Below are positions 18,044-27,111 of a stretch of 64,000 nt of DNA, in pieces; positions within the stretch are counted from its first letter, which is position 1, and every line of letters begins with the position of its first letter. The notes beneath the pieces are model-generated. The model did not search any database, was not told the DNA's origin, and saw nothing but the letters and a program-made list of their open reading frames with translations. A program made the position numbers and the translations under genes. The stretch is from WHSW01 sp963851045 (GTDB taxonomy: Bacteria; Actinomycetota; Thermoleophilia; Solirubrobacterales; 70-9). The stretch covers positions 682,001 to 746,000 of the forward strand of contig CAWKNC010000001.1 of assembly GCA_963851045.1 (NCBI GenBank), in the 5' to 3' direction.

Positions 18044-19233
18044 CGGTTGTCGGCGTGCCAACGGAGATCAAGCCCGACGAGTACCGGGTCGCGATCACCC
18101 CCATCGGCGTTCGGGAGCTCTCAGAGCACGGTCACGATGTTGTCGTCCAAAAGGGCGCCGGCGAAGGCAGCGCGATCTCCGACAGCGACTTCGAGGCGCA
18201 GGGCGCGCGCATCGTGGCCACCGCCGAGGAGATTTTCGAGGAGGCCGAAATGGTCCTCGGTGTCAAGGAGCCCCAGCCGCAGGAGGTCGGGCTGCTGCGC
18301 GAGGGCCAGTTGCTGTTCACGTATCTGCATCTTGCGCCCGCACCGGAGCTGACCAAAGGACTGTGCGATTCGGGCGCGACCTGCGTGGCCTACGAGACGG
18401 TTGAAGATCGCCTGGGCCGGCTGCCGCTGCTTGCGCCGATGTCGGAGGTGGCGGGAAAGATCGCCACCCAGGCCGGAGCGTTCATGCTCGAGCGCCCACT
18501 CGGGGGCCGCGGGATCCTGCTCGGCGGGGTGCCCGGCGTGCCGCCTGCGAACGTGATGATCATCGGTGGCGGTGCCGTCGGCATGCACGCTGCCTTCATC
18601 GCGATCGGGATGGAGGCCGACGTCTTCGTTTACGACGTCTCGCTCGACAAGCTCCGCGAGCTCGACGTTGCCTTCGGCGGTCGCGCCTCGACCGTGTTCA
18701 GCTCGACGCTCTCGATCGAGGAGAGGCTCCCGGACATGGATCTGGTCATCGGCGGTGTCCTGGTTCACGGCGCGCGAGCGCCCCACGTGATCACGCGCAA
18801 GCAGCTCGGCCTCATGAAGAAGCACGCGGTGATGGTCGATGTCGCAATCGACCAGGGCGGCTGCTTCGAAACGTCGCGGCCGACGACCCACGGCGACCCG
18901 ACCTACGAGGTCGACGACATCATCCACTACTGCGTGACGAACATGCCCGGCGCGGTCCCGATCACCTCGACCTATGCGCTCACCAATGCGACCCTCCCGT
19001 ACGTGCTCGCGCTTGCCGACCTCGGCATCGCCGATGCCGCCTCGCGCGATCCGGGCCTGCGGCTCGGTATCAACGTCGCGAAGGGCAAGGTCACGCATCC
19101 CGCGGTTGCCCAGGGTGTCGATATGGAGTACACGCCGCCCGAGGACGTGCTCGAGATCGGTGAGCCGAAGACGGCCGTCCCGGGTTCGGACGGTGCTGGC
19201 GCCACGGCGGCCCGCGCAATTCCAGCCTCCTAA
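18040..19233 (+). CDS. ald: Alanine dehydrogenase
   Basis: This 397-residue enzyme starts MTVVGVPTEIKPDEYRVA. It has the expected active-site residues Arg16, Lys76 (VKEPQP) and His97 (YLHLAP) and the Rossmann motif MIIGGGAVGMHA. It interconverts L-alanine and pyruvate plus ammonia with NAD. The ATG overlaps the PucR stop, so translation is probably coupled. In this operon it can recycle the alanine made by the pyruvate-using aminotransferase, keeping the acceptor supplied and releasing the amine nitrogen as ammonia. The C-terminus has a short variable extension (PGSDGAGATAARAIPAS). Confidence 0.94.
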   Translation: MTVVGVPTEIKPDEYRVAITPIGVRELSEHGHDVVVQKGAGEGSAISDSDFEAQGARIVATAEEIFEEAEMVLGVKEPQPQEVGLLREGQLLFTYLHLAPAPELTKGLCDSGATCVAYETVEDRLGRLPLLAPMSEVAGKIATQAGAFMLERPLGGRGILLGGVPGVPPANVMIIGGGAVGMHAAFIAIGMEADVFVYDVSLDKLRELDVAFGGRASTVFSSTLSIEERLPDMDLVIGGVLVHGARAPHVITRKQLGLMKKHAVMVDVAIDQGGCFETSRPTTHGDPTYEVDDIIHYCVTNMPGAVPITSTYALTNATLPYVLALADLGIADAASRDPGLRLGINVAKGKVTHPAVAQGVDMEYTPPEDVLEIGEPKTAVPGSDGAGATAARAIPAS

Positions 19234-19243
19234 GGGGATCCCG

Positions 19244-20689
19244 ATGGCCACGATCACCGGCTCCAAGGTTCAGAACTTCATCGGCGGGGAGTTCGTCGAC
19301 GCGAACGCCTACGAAGACGTCATCAACCCGTCGACCGGCGAGGTGATCGCCCAGGCCCCGGTGTCCGATGCCGGGGACGTCGACCGCGCTGTCGCCGCGG
19401 CGCGTAAGGCGTTCGAGACGTGGGGCGTGAGCACCCCGCGCTCGCGCTCCGAGGCGCTGCTGAAGCTCGCCGACGCCATCCTCGAGAACGGCGACGAGCT
19501 CTCCGACATCGAGTCGGCCGACGCCGGCAAGCCGCGCCAGGCGTTCGTCGACGAGGAGCTCGAGCTGTGCGCCGACAACCTGCGTTTCTTCGCGGGCGCC
19601 GCGCGCAACATGGAGGGCAAGGCGGCGAACGAGTACGTCGAGGGCTTCACATCGATGACGCGGCGCGAGCCGGTCGGGGTCGCCGGCCAGATCACCCCCT
19701 GGAACTACCCGCTGATGATGGCCATGTGGAAGATCGGTCCGGCCTTTGCCGCCGGCTGCACCAGCGTGCTGAAGCCTGCAGAGAACACGCCGCTTTCGAC
19801 CTTCAAGTTCGCCGAGATCGCCGCTGACATCCTGCCGCCCGGCGTCCTCAATGTCATCGGTGGACACGGTGATCCGGCGGGCTCGGCCCTCGTCACCCAC
19901 GACGACGTCGACATGGTCTCGCTGACCGGCTCTCCGGGGACCGGGAAGTGGATCGCCAAGGCCGCGGCCGACACGCTCAAGCGCGTCCATCTCGAGCTCG
20001 GCGGCAAGGCCCCAGTGATCATCTTCGACGACTACGACCCCGAGCTGGCGCTCGAGTTCATCGCGACGACGGCGCTGTTCAACGCCGGCCAGGACTGCAC
20101 GGCGGCGACGCGGATCCTCGTTGCCGACAAGGTTTACGACGATGTCGTCAGCGGCCTCGCCGAGCAGGCACAGAGCTTCGTCATCGGTGACCTCGAGGAT
20201 CCCGTCACGACGCTCGGGCCCGTGATCTCAGAGGTGCAGCGCGAGCGCGTCGGCGGCTTCATCGAGCGCAAGCCCGACCATGCCGAGGTCGTCACGGGCG
20301 GCCGCAAGGCCGACCGCGCCGGGTTCTACTACGAGCCGACCGTCATCGCTGGAGTGGAGCAGGACGACGAGATGGTCCAAAACGAGATCTTCGGCCCGGT
20401 GATGACCGTCCAGCGCTTCTCAGACGAGGCGAAGGCGATCGAGTGGGCCAACGGAACTCGCTACGGACTCGCCGCCTCGGTCTGGACCCGCGACGTCGGC
20501 CGCGCCTTCCGCGTCGCCAACGCGATCCGCTTCGGCGCCGTCTGGATCAACAACCACATCACGATGGCCTCCGAGATGCCCCACGGCGGATTCAAGCAAT
20601 CCGGCTACGGCAAGGACATGTCCGCCTACTCGGTGGAGGACTACACCGTGGTCAAGCACGTGATGCTCAACCTTGAGCTACCGCAGTAG
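19244..20689 (+). CDS. Gamma-aminobutyraldehyde dehydrogenase-like ALDH
   Basis: A 481-residue aldehyde dehydrogenase: ITPWNYPLMMAMWKIGPA, general base in LELGGKAPV, nucleophile in NAGQDCTAATRI, and the C-terminal run MPHGGFKQSGYGKDMSAYS then EDYTVVKHVM typical of PatD-type aminobutyraldehyde dehydrogenases. These oxidise 4-aminobutanal to GABA with NAD. The ATG lies 10 bases after ald, with AAGGGGA upstream. Coupled to the aminotransferase it completes a putrescine-to-GABA step. Other omega-aminoaldehydes are equally possible. Confidence 0.87.
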   Translation: MATITGSKVQNFIGGEFVDANAYEDVINPSTGEVIAQAPVSDAGDVDRAVAAARKAFETWGVSTPRSRSEALLKLADAILENGDELSDIESADAGKPRQAFVDEELELCADNLRFFAGAARNMEGKAANEYVEGFTSMTRREPVGVAGQITPWNYPLMMAMWKIGPAFAAGCTSVLKPAENTPLSTFKFAEIAADILPPGVLNVIGGHGDPAGSALVTHDDVDMVSLTGSPGTGKWIAKAAADTLKRVHLELGGKAPVIIFDDYDPELALEFIATTALFNAGQDCTAATRILVADKVYDDVVSGLAEQAQSFVIGDLEDPVTTLGPVISEVQRERVGGFIERKPDHAEVVTGGRKADRAGFYYEPTVIAGVEQDDEMVQNEIFGPVMTVQRFSDEAKAIEWANGTRYGLAASVWTRDVGRAFRVANAIRFGAVWINNHITMASEMPHGGFKQSGYGKDMSAYSVEDYTVVKHVMLNLELPQ

Positions 20690-20900
20690 CCCGCGCGAAA
20701 TACGACGCGACGAACCCGCCGCCGCTCCGCCGCTCCGCCGCTCCGCGGCGCGGCCGCGCCGCGCCGCTGGGCCGCATCGGACCCGCCCGCCCGCCGCTGG
20801 GCCGCATCGGACCCGCATAGCGAGCAGTAAGCGGCCCACGGGCCCGGCCTCTCTGCGCCACCGGGCCACGGCCCACCCGCAGCCGCCGCCCGGAGCGCGG
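20690..20900. repeat. GC-rich intergenic block with palindrome, direct repeats and hairpin
   Basis: This 211-base gap between convergent genes holds a triplet run of GCCGCTCC units (about 20719-20744), a perfect 20-base palindrome at 20744-20763, and a 24-base direct repeat (20763-20786 and 20793-20816, core GGGCCGCATCGGACCCGC). A 7-base-stem hairpin, GGCCCGG/CCGGGCC, lies at 20841-20867. I see no credible gene here; it probably works as a terminator region. Confidence 0.6.
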
Positions 20901-21754
20901 CTAGCGCGGCGGCAGGAGCAGCCCGAGCTGGCGTGACTGCGCGACGAGCTGTCCGTCCGGCGTCCACATCTCGCCGTCCTCCTCAAAGAAGCCGTCGCGC
21001 ACCAAGCTGGTCTTGAAGCGGCCGAGCAGCAGCGAGTCGGGGAGGGGGAGGGGCGCGCGGAAATGGACGGTGAGGTCGATCGTCGGCGCCGGATGGAGGG
21101 CGTCCAGCATCGGCCACGGCGCCGGAAACCAGGCGTCGGCGAGAACCGCGATCACTCCGGCGTCCAGAGGCCGCCGCTCGCGCAGGCCGAGCCACCCACC
21201 CGCCTCACCGCGGTCGGCGCCGCTGAACGGTGGCTCGCCGAAGCGATGCTGCATCGAGAGGCGCTGGGTGAACGGCGGCGGGTTCTCGCGCGGGAAGTCG
21301 CCGGCAGGGAGGTCGCGGTCGCGGTCGGGGGAGGACGCTCGTCGGCCACGGGCGGCTCCGCGTCGGGCATCGGCGCGTTGTCGCGCTCGGGTCCCTCCCA
21401 CGCTTTCGAGTAGGCGCCGAGCGCAAGCGCGATCAGCTTGCCGTCCTGGGAGAGGCGACCACTCACCGTGCTCAGCGAGCGTCCGGCCCGCTCGATCGTG
21501 GCGCTCACCTGCACCGGCCCGTCAGCGGGCGGGCGCAAGAAGTGGGTGGTGACCGATCGGGCGCTGCGCTCCGCGTCGTCCACGGCAAGCTCGAGGCCGC
21601 GCATCAAGATCGCCATCACGTAGCCGCCGAGCGGCCCGCGCGGCGTGTGCCAGCCAGGGGTGATCTCCCCGTCCCAGATCCCGTCGCCAGCGGGGGTGAG
21701 CGCGATGTCGTCATCGAAGCCGGTCACGGGCGCGGCACGATAGCTTCGCCGCAT
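20901..21754 (-). pseudogene. TesB-like acyl-CoA thioesterase with one apparent frameshift
   Basis: Two adjacent minus-strand frames together make one double-hotdog thioesterase of about 284 residues. The N-terminal half has GGYVMAILMRGLEL and TTHFLRPP; the C-terminal half has QHRFGEPPFSG, LADAWFPA and DLTVHFRAPLP. The join lies near the five-G run at 21327-21331, where one missing C on the coding strand would restore a continuous frame. It is either a true disruption or a base missing from the assembly. The start may be GTG at 21725-21727 rather than ATG at 21752-21754, because that ATG interlocks with the ATG of the divergent gene. Confidence 0.7.
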
Positions 21755-22508
21755 GATTAGCGAGTCCGAGCGGGCGCTGGCATGGCATCGCGGGATGCTC
21801 GAGACGCTGTGCGATGTGATCGAGCCGTGGGAGCACGGGGAGGTCCTCCTGGCCAGCGACTATCCGGATTACTGGAACTACAACGTCGTCCAGGTTCACG
21901 GCGATCCTGGCCTCAGCGCCAGCGAGCTGATCGCGGTCGCCGACGAGAAGCTCGCTCGCTTCGAGCACCGGCGGGTGGACTTTCTAGACGCCGAGGCCGC
22001 CGAGGCGGTACGGACCGGATTCGACGCGGCCGGGTGGGATTCGACGCGGTTGGTCTGGATGCTCCACCAGGGTGAGTTGCCACCCGGGAGCAAGCAGGAG
22101 GTCGAGGAGGTCGATTACGACGCCGTCCTCGACCTACGCCGCGAGTGGAGCGCCGAGGACTTTCCAGGCATCGATCAGGAGAACCACCTTGCGACCGCGA
22201 AGGCGGTGCATCTGACCCGCAACGCGAAGGTGATCGCCAGCCTCGAAAACGGCACGCCGGTCGGCTTCGCCCAGCTGGAGTACATCGGCGGCGGCGCGGA
22301 GATCGCGCAGGTCTTCATCTCGGCGAAACACCGCGGCTCGGGTCGCGGTACCGCGCTCACACGCGCTGCGATTGAGGCCGCAATCGAAAAAGTCGACGAC
22401 CTCTGGATCGTCGCCGATGACGAGGACCGCCCGAAGCAGCTCTACGAGCGGCTCGGGTTTCGGCCCGCCTGGGCCGCGACCGAGTTTCTGCGCCTACCGC
22501 AGAGCTAG
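21753..22508 (+). CDS. GNAT family N-acetyltransferase
   Basis: A 251-residue protein whose C-terminal half is a GNAT fold: EIAQVFISAKHRGSGRGTA is the acetyl-CoA-binding motif A, and PKQLYERLGFRPAWA is the closing segment. The N-terminal half is a degenerate second GNAT-like domain (SDYPDYWNYNVVQV). The substrate is unknown. Its ATG at 21753 overlaps the divergent thioesterase ATG in CATG. Its TAG interlocks with the stop of the convergent flavoprotein in CTAG. Confidence 0.8.
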   Translation: MISESERALAWHRGMLETLCDVIEPWEHGEVLLASDYPDYWNYNVVQVHGDPGLSASELIAVADEKLARFEHRRVDFLDAEAAEAVRTGFDAAGWDSTRLVWMLHQGELPPGSKQEVEEVDYDAVLDLRREWSAEDFPGIDQENHLATAKAVHLTRNAKVIASLENGTPVGFAQLEYIGGGAEIAQVFISAKHRGSGRGTALTRAAIEAAIEKVDDLWIVADDEDRPKQLYERLGFRPAWAATEFLRLPQS

Positions 22509-24193
22509 GCAGACGCCCGCGCGCGCCGCCATGGCCGCCTTGCGCGCTTTCTGTCCTTGAGGATTCGGTGCGCGGCGTTGTGGCCCGAGCACGCGGTGAC
22601 GCCTCCGCCGGGGTGGGTTCCGGCCCCGCAGAGATAGAGGCCGTTCACCGGCGTCGCGTACTGCGCCATCTCGGGGTGTGGGCGCATGAAGGCCATCTGA
22701 TCCAGCCCCTGTTCTCCCTGGAAGATCGAGCCGCCCTGTAGCCCGAAGATCCGCTCGAGGTCCGGGGGCGCGAGCACCTCGTACTCGAGAACGGCGTCCT
22801 TGAGGTTCGGTGCGAACTGCGTGAGCTGCTCGATGCAGGTCTCGCCGTAACGCTCGCGATCGCCCTCCTTCCACTGGCTCTCCTCGGACGGGCCGTACTG
22901 GGTGAACATCGTCATCACCCAGCGGCCGTCGTCGGTAAGCGTCGTGTCGACCGCCGACGGCAGCTCGGCCTCGACGTAGGGATGCTCGGCGGGCTTGCCG
23001 AGGCAAGCGTCCTGCCAGGCGCGCTCGAGGTAGTCGATCGACGGGCAGATGTTGACGCCGGCCGTGCGCATGAGCTGCTGCTCCTCATCGGTGACGCCCT
23101 CGTAGACGGGCGGCTCGGAGAGCAGCAGGTTGACCTTCACCGAGGCGCCGCGGGTCCGGTAGCGCGCCATGTCCTCGCCGATCTCGTCGGGGAAGTGCTC
23201 GACGCCGGCGAGGTCGAGCACGGTGGTCTTCGGGTGCGCGCCGGAGGCGACGATGGGCGCGCGCAGCTCCGTGCCATCGGCGAGCGTGACGCCGACCGTG
23301 CGGCCGTTGACCACGTCGATCGACGCGACCTCGGCGTCCGTGCGGATCTCAGCGCCCGCCGCGCGCGCCGAGCTCGCGATCGCCTCGCTGATGGCGCCCA
23401 TGCCGCCGATGACCTGGCCCCAGGCACCCTCGATGCCGCCGCACTCGCCGAGCGCGTGGTGCAGCAGGTTGTAGGCCGTCCCGGGGGTGCGAGGACCGGC
23501 CCAGACGCCGACCACGCCGCTCGACGCGGTTGACCCCTTGAGGCCATCGAGTTCGAAGTAATCGTCGAGCAGGTCGCCCACCGACATCGTGAAGACGCGA
23601 ACGAGCTCGTGGATCTCACGCTGGCTGAACCCGGCCATGCGGCCGGCCTCGCGCAGCAGCGCGACCAGGTCGCCCGGGGCCTTCGACCCCAGGGCAGGCG
23701 GCTCCTTGAGCATCATCGGCTTGACAAAGCGCGCCGCACGGTCCATCAGCGCCTCGAACTTCGGATAGTTCTCGGCGTCGTGGCTGGAGTAGCGGGCGAT
23801 CGACTTCGCCGTCTCCTCGACCTCGTTGAAGAAGAAGATCGGACCGTCCTCGGTCAGCGATACGTAGGCGGGATCGAGTGGGATCGCCCTGTAGCCGAAG
23901 CGCTCCAACTCGAGGTCGCTGACGATCTTTGGCTGCAACATTGAGACGACGTACGAGCAGCGTGAGACCCGCGCGCCCGGCCAGAGCTCCTCGGTGACGC
24001 AGGCACCGCCGAGGACGTCGCGACGCTCGAGGCAGACGACATCGAGCCCGGCCTTCGCGAGGTACGCCGTCGTGGTGAGCCCGTTGTGGCCGCCGCCGAC
24101 GACGATCGCGTCATAGGAGCGCGGACCTCGTCCTGGCGCACCTCCATTGCTCGAAGAGGACACGGGCGGGGCGGACTTCGTCGCGGCTTCCAT
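22505..24193 (-). CDS. PYROXD2-like FAD-dependent oxidoreductase A
   Basis: A 562-residue flavoprotein of the phytoene-desaturase/amine-oxidase superfamily, close in layout to PYROXD2. It has an FAD dinucleotide-binding motif near residue 30 (IVVGGGHNGLTTTAYLAKAG), the ERRDVLGGACVTEE segment, and a C-terminal FAD motif GLYLCGAGTHPGGGVTACSG. The first 25 residues are a Ser/Pro-rich leader. Bacterial members have few assigned substrates. It has a paralog at 29505-31109, and its promoter carries a sequence also present before the acyl-CoA dehydrogenase/Rieske pair, suggesting a common pathway. Confidence 0.82.
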   Translation of the reverse strand: MEAATKSAPPVSSSSNGGAPGRGPRSYDAIVVGGGHNGLTTTAYLAKAGLDVVCLERRDVLGGACVTEELWPGARVSRCSYVVSMLQPKIVSDLELERFGYRAIPLDPAYVSLTEDGPIFFFNEVEETAKSIARYSSHDAENYPKFEALMDRAARFVKPMMLKEPPALGSKAPGDLVALLREAGRMAGFSQREIHELVRVFTMSVGDLLDDYFELDGLKGSTASSGVVGVWAGPRTPGTAYNLLHHALGECGGIEGAWGQVIGGMGAISEAIASSARAAGAEIRTDAEVASIDVVNGRTVGVTLADGTELRAPIVASGAHPKTTVLDLAGVEHFPDEIGEDMARYRTRGASVKVNLLLSEPPVYEGVTDEEQQLMRTAGVNICPSIDYLERAWQDACLGKPAEHPYVEAELPSAVDTTLTDDGRWVMTMFTQYGPSEESQWKEGDRERYGETCIEQLTQFAPNLKDAVLEYEVLAPPDLERIFGLQGGSIFQGEQGLDQMAFMRPHPEMAQYATPVNGLYLCGAGTHPGGGVTACSGHNAAHRILKDRKRARRPWRRARASA

Positions 24194-24211
24194 GACCGCA
24201 CGTTACCATGA

Positions 24212-24237
24212 ACGTGCAGTTGACTACAAGGTCAACT
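24212..24237. promoter_or_regulatory. Operator-like inverted repeat, copy A
   Basis: AGTTGAC-TACAAG-GTCAACT at 24218-24237 has perfect 7-base arms around 6 bases. It is 25 bases upstream of flavoprotein A. Bases 24212-24236 match 28301-28325 at 19 of 25 positions, every difference being a transition. On the minus strand it supplies a TTGACC -35 element. A MarR- or TetR-type dimer is plausible. Confidence 0.6.
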
Positions 24238-24953
24238 CAACGGATCTGAACCAAGCTGACCTGCAGCTGGTCGAGCCGTGTGTCCGGCGTGCAGTCGACG
24301 TCTCCGCGGATCTGAGCTGTGACGTCCAGGGGGGTCCCGGGGTTGATCAGCCCGAACGGACCATCTGCGTCACGGCCGAGGAGCTGGAGCGGCGTCGTGG
24401 AGTTCACGTTGCCCTCGGGGCTGACGAACACACGTGTCTGCTCTCCATTGACGAAGAGAAATACGTCGGGTTGGCAGGACTGAGCGGCGTTCGTCGTAGC
24501 GACCGTGAACTTGCCCTCCGCCGTGACGGCGATGACATCGCCCGCGTTGGGCGTCACGGAGGTCGTCCCGGTGAGCGCAAGCGGCGAGAGGGTGGTGGTG
24601 GTGAGGCCGCCCTGCGGCCCCGCCGTCGCCGAGCCGGCGACATCGGCGTCGATCTTCGGAATCACCCCGGCGACGATGTCGTCCGCGGTGATCGAACCGT
24701 CCTGAATGTCGGGCGCAGAAATCGTGCCGTCCTGAATATCGGCGGCGGAGATCGTGCCGTCCTTCACCTTCTTGCCGGTGACGGCCTGGCCCGCCAGGTC
24801 CGACGTCTTCACCGCGCCCTTTGCGATGTTCTTGCTCTTCACGTCGTTGCGACCCAGCTCACTCGCGGCGTAGACGGTGCCGCCGCCGATCGCAAGAACC
24901 AACGCGAGCGTCGCGACGACGTTTGCGTAGGTGAACCGCGGACCCTCGTTCAT
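24237..24953 (-). CDS. Exported protein with collagen-like GAV/DGTI repeats
   Basis: This 238-residue protein has an N-terminal membrane or signal segment (VVATLALVLAIGGGTVYAA) followed by GRNDVKSKNIAKGAVKTSDL and tandem KDGTISAADIQ units. Its C-terminal beta-rich domain has two Cys (AAQSCQPD and DVDCTPD). The style is a frequent exported-protein family in Solirubrobacterales-like genomes; function unknown. The ATG is preceded by AAGGAGG. Its stop touches the right end of the operator at 24218-24237, so no other gene intervenes. Confidence 0.75.
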   Translation of the reverse strand: MNEGPRFTYANVVATLALVLAIGGGTVYAASELGRNDVKSKNIAKGAVKTSDLAGQAVTGKKVKDGTISAADIQDGTISAPDIQDGSITADDIVAGVIPKIDADVAGSATAGPQGGLTTTTLSPLALTGTTSVTPNAGDVIAVTAEGKFTVATTNAAQSCQPDVFLFVNGEQTRVFVSPEGNVNSTTPLQLLGRDADGPFGLINPGTPLDVTAQIRGDVDCTPDTRLDQLQVSLVQIR

Positions 24954-24987
24954 TCGTGCCTCCTTCGTGGGTACAACCCGACGTTAT

Positions 24988-27036
24988 TCACCGGCGGATC
25001 ACAGCGTCCAGCGCGACCGCGCGACCGGCGTGGATCGAGACAGGGTTGAGCTCGATCAGTGAGAGGCGGAACTTCAAGAGCAGCTCGCCCACCCTCTCGG
25101 CCACGCTGGCGACGGCCTCGATGGCCCCGGGTTCCCGAGTGAGCACGTTTGCGCCCCGCAGCTGCTCAAGTGCCCGACGGATGCGCTCGACGTTCGCGGG
25201 CAGGGGGATGATCGCCACGTCGTCAAGCGCCTCGGCGAGCGCTCCGCCGAGGCCGACGACGAGTGCCGGGACGACGCAATCGCTTCGCGCCGCCACGATC
25301 ACCTCCAGGCCCGCGGGCCGCATCGCCTCGACGAGGAATGAGCTCGATCCGTTCTGAGCCTCCGGGAGTCTCGACAGCCGCTCGAACGCTGAGCGCAGGT
25401 CGTCCCCGTCAGCGAGCCCGAGAGCGAGCCCCCCGGCCTCGGCCTTGTGCTGAATCGCCGGGCCGCTCAACTTGAGCGCCACCGGCCAGCCGATCGTCTC
25501 GGCAAGAGCCAGGCACCCGCCGAGCTCCAGGGCCTCGGCCCCCTCGGGGACCGCCACTCCGCCAGCCGCCACGATCCGCTTCGCCTCAGCCTCACCGATC
25601 CAACCACCTTCAATCGCCCCCGGTCCCCACCGATCCGCGGAGGCGGCCGCCTCGGCGATCTCACGCAAGCGGGCGGGGTCGCCCGCGGCCCGAGACAGGG
25701 CGGCCGCGCAGGCGAGCGCTGTGCGGAGGCCGGCGATCGAGGGCACCCCATGCTCGCCCAGCTCGTAGGCCGCCTCCTGGTCGAGCAGGTCAGGAAGCGT
25801 GGACGCGAACAGCGCGGCGACGCCCGATTCGAGCGCTCCGGCGGCGAGCCCCTCCCGGACGGCGGCCCACTCGCGCTCGTGCTCCGCGGAGAGTCCGCGC
25901 GGGTGGTCGTAACAGAGCAGCAGCAGGTCGACCGCGGGATCCTCACCAACCGCCGCCGCGATACGACGCAGGCGGTCGGCCTGCGCCCAGATGAGCGACG
26001 TGTAGTCGAGCGGGTTGGCGATCGTCGCCGCCGCCGGCAGCAGGTCGGCGAGCGCGCGGGCCGTCGAGCCTGAGAACTGCGGGAGCTGCACCCCGACCCG
26101 CTCGGCCTCATCGGCCGCCAGGCCGGAGTCACCACCGGAACACGTCAGCACCGCGACGCCCGCGCCACGCGGTCGCGCCCGTGGCTCGGCCATCGCCCGC
26201 GCTAGCTCGAGCAGTTCGTGCGGGTCGGCCGCCCAGGCGCCACCCGCGTCCTCGACCAACGCTCTGAAGATTCGCTGATCACCGGCGAGGGCACCGGTGT
26301 GCGCCGCCGCGGCCCGCATACCCGCCGCTGAGGAGCCGACCTTGAGGACGGCGACGCCGACCCCATGCTCGGCGCATACCGCAAGCGCGTTGGCCAGCTT
26401 GGCGCCGTTGCCGTCGGACTCCAAGAACAGCGCGACCGAGCCGACGTCACCGGCCTGGGCCAGCGCCGCGAGCCAATCGCTCGCGTCGAGCACGGTCTGG
26501 TTGCCGGTCGACACCAGGGTGTGAAAGCCGATGCCTCGTCGCGAGCCGATCGCGTTGACGGCGACGTTGCCGCTCTGCGAGACCATCGCCACCCGTCCGG
26601 GCCGAAGCTCGGGCACCGAATCGCCCCAAAGCGGCGCACGTGCTGCAACCGCGACGACCCCGTTGCCGTTTGGGCCGCAGACCGGCAGACCCGCGGCGAG
26701 CGCCGCCGCCCGCAGCTCGCCTTCGAGCTCCCGACCCGATTCCACCTCGCCGAAGCCAGCGGCGAAGACGATCGCGCCGCCGCACCCACGCGCGGCAATG
26801 TCTGGAATCAGAGGTGGGACCAGAGGAGCTGGGATCGCCACGACGACGGCATCGACGGGCTCGGGAAGATCCGCGATGGTCGGGACGCAGGGGTGGCCGT
26901 GCACCTCGGAACGCTTCGGGTTGACACCGTAGATCGCTCCTTCGAAACCCGCGCGCGCAAGGTTTGCGAAAACGGTGTCCGCGTAGGAGCCGGGCCGATC
27001 ATTGGCCCCGATGACCGCGACCGACCGCGGCCGCAA
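24988..27036 (-). CDS. NDP-forming acyl-CoA synthetase (acetate-CoA ligase type)
   Basis: About 682 residues: an N-terminal CoA-binding domain (RPRSVAVIGANDRPGSYAD), a succinyl-CoA-ligase-like middle with the phosphohistidine loop (AAAHTGALAGDQ), and a C-terminal ATP-grasp domain (GWPVALKLSGPAIQHKAEAG ... IELNPVSIH). These single-chain enzymes interconvert acyl-CoA and acid with ADP or ATP; acyl range is broad. TTG at 27034-27036 is used, but the frame is open upstream (LAPLL before RPRSV), so translation may begin slightly earlier. It lies 75 bases after the acyl-CoA dehydrogenase on the same strand, probably co-transcribed. Confidence 0.83.
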   Translation of the reverse strand: MRPRSVAVIGANDRPGSYADTVFANLARAGFEGAIYGVNPKRSEVHGHPCVPTIADLPEPVDAVVVAIPAPLVPPLIPDIAARGCGGAIVFAAGFGEVESGRELEGELRAAALAAGLPVCGPNGNGVVAVAARAPLWGDSVPELRPGRVAMVSQSGNVAVNAIGSRRGIGFHTLVSTGNQTVLDASDWLAALAQAGDVGSVALFLESDGNGAKLANALAVCAEHGVGVAVLKVGSSAAGMRAAAAHTGALAGDQRIFRALVEDAGGAWAADPHELLELARAMAEPRARPRGAGVAVLTCSGGDSGLAADEAERVGVQLPQFSGSTARALADLLPAAATIANPLDYTSLIWAQADRLRRIAAAVGEDPAVDLLLLCYDHPRGLSAEHEREWAAVREGLAAGALESGVAALFASTLPDLLDQEAAYELGEHGVPSIAGLRTALACAAALSRAAGDPARLREIAEAAASADRWGPGAIEGGWIGEAEAKRIVAAGGVAVPEGAEALELGGCLALAETIGWPVALKLSGPAIQHKAEAGGLALGLADGDDLRSAFERLSRLPEAQNGSSSFLVEAMRPAGLEVIVAARSDCVVPALVVGLGGALAEALDDVAIIPLPANVERIRRALEQLRGANVLTREPGAIEAVASVAERVGELLLKFRLSLIELNPVSIHAGRAVALDAVIRR

Positions 27037-27111
27037 CAGGGGCGCCAGACGTGTGCCTGCTCGCCCGCCGCGGGACGCGAAGCGGCGGAGGTGACCGAAA
27101 CGCCCGCGCGT

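Noticed and set aside
20690..20900. A CRISPR array from the repeated GC-rich units
   Set aside because: Only two copies of a 24-base repeat, 30 bases apart, with no regular spacers and no cas genes nearby.
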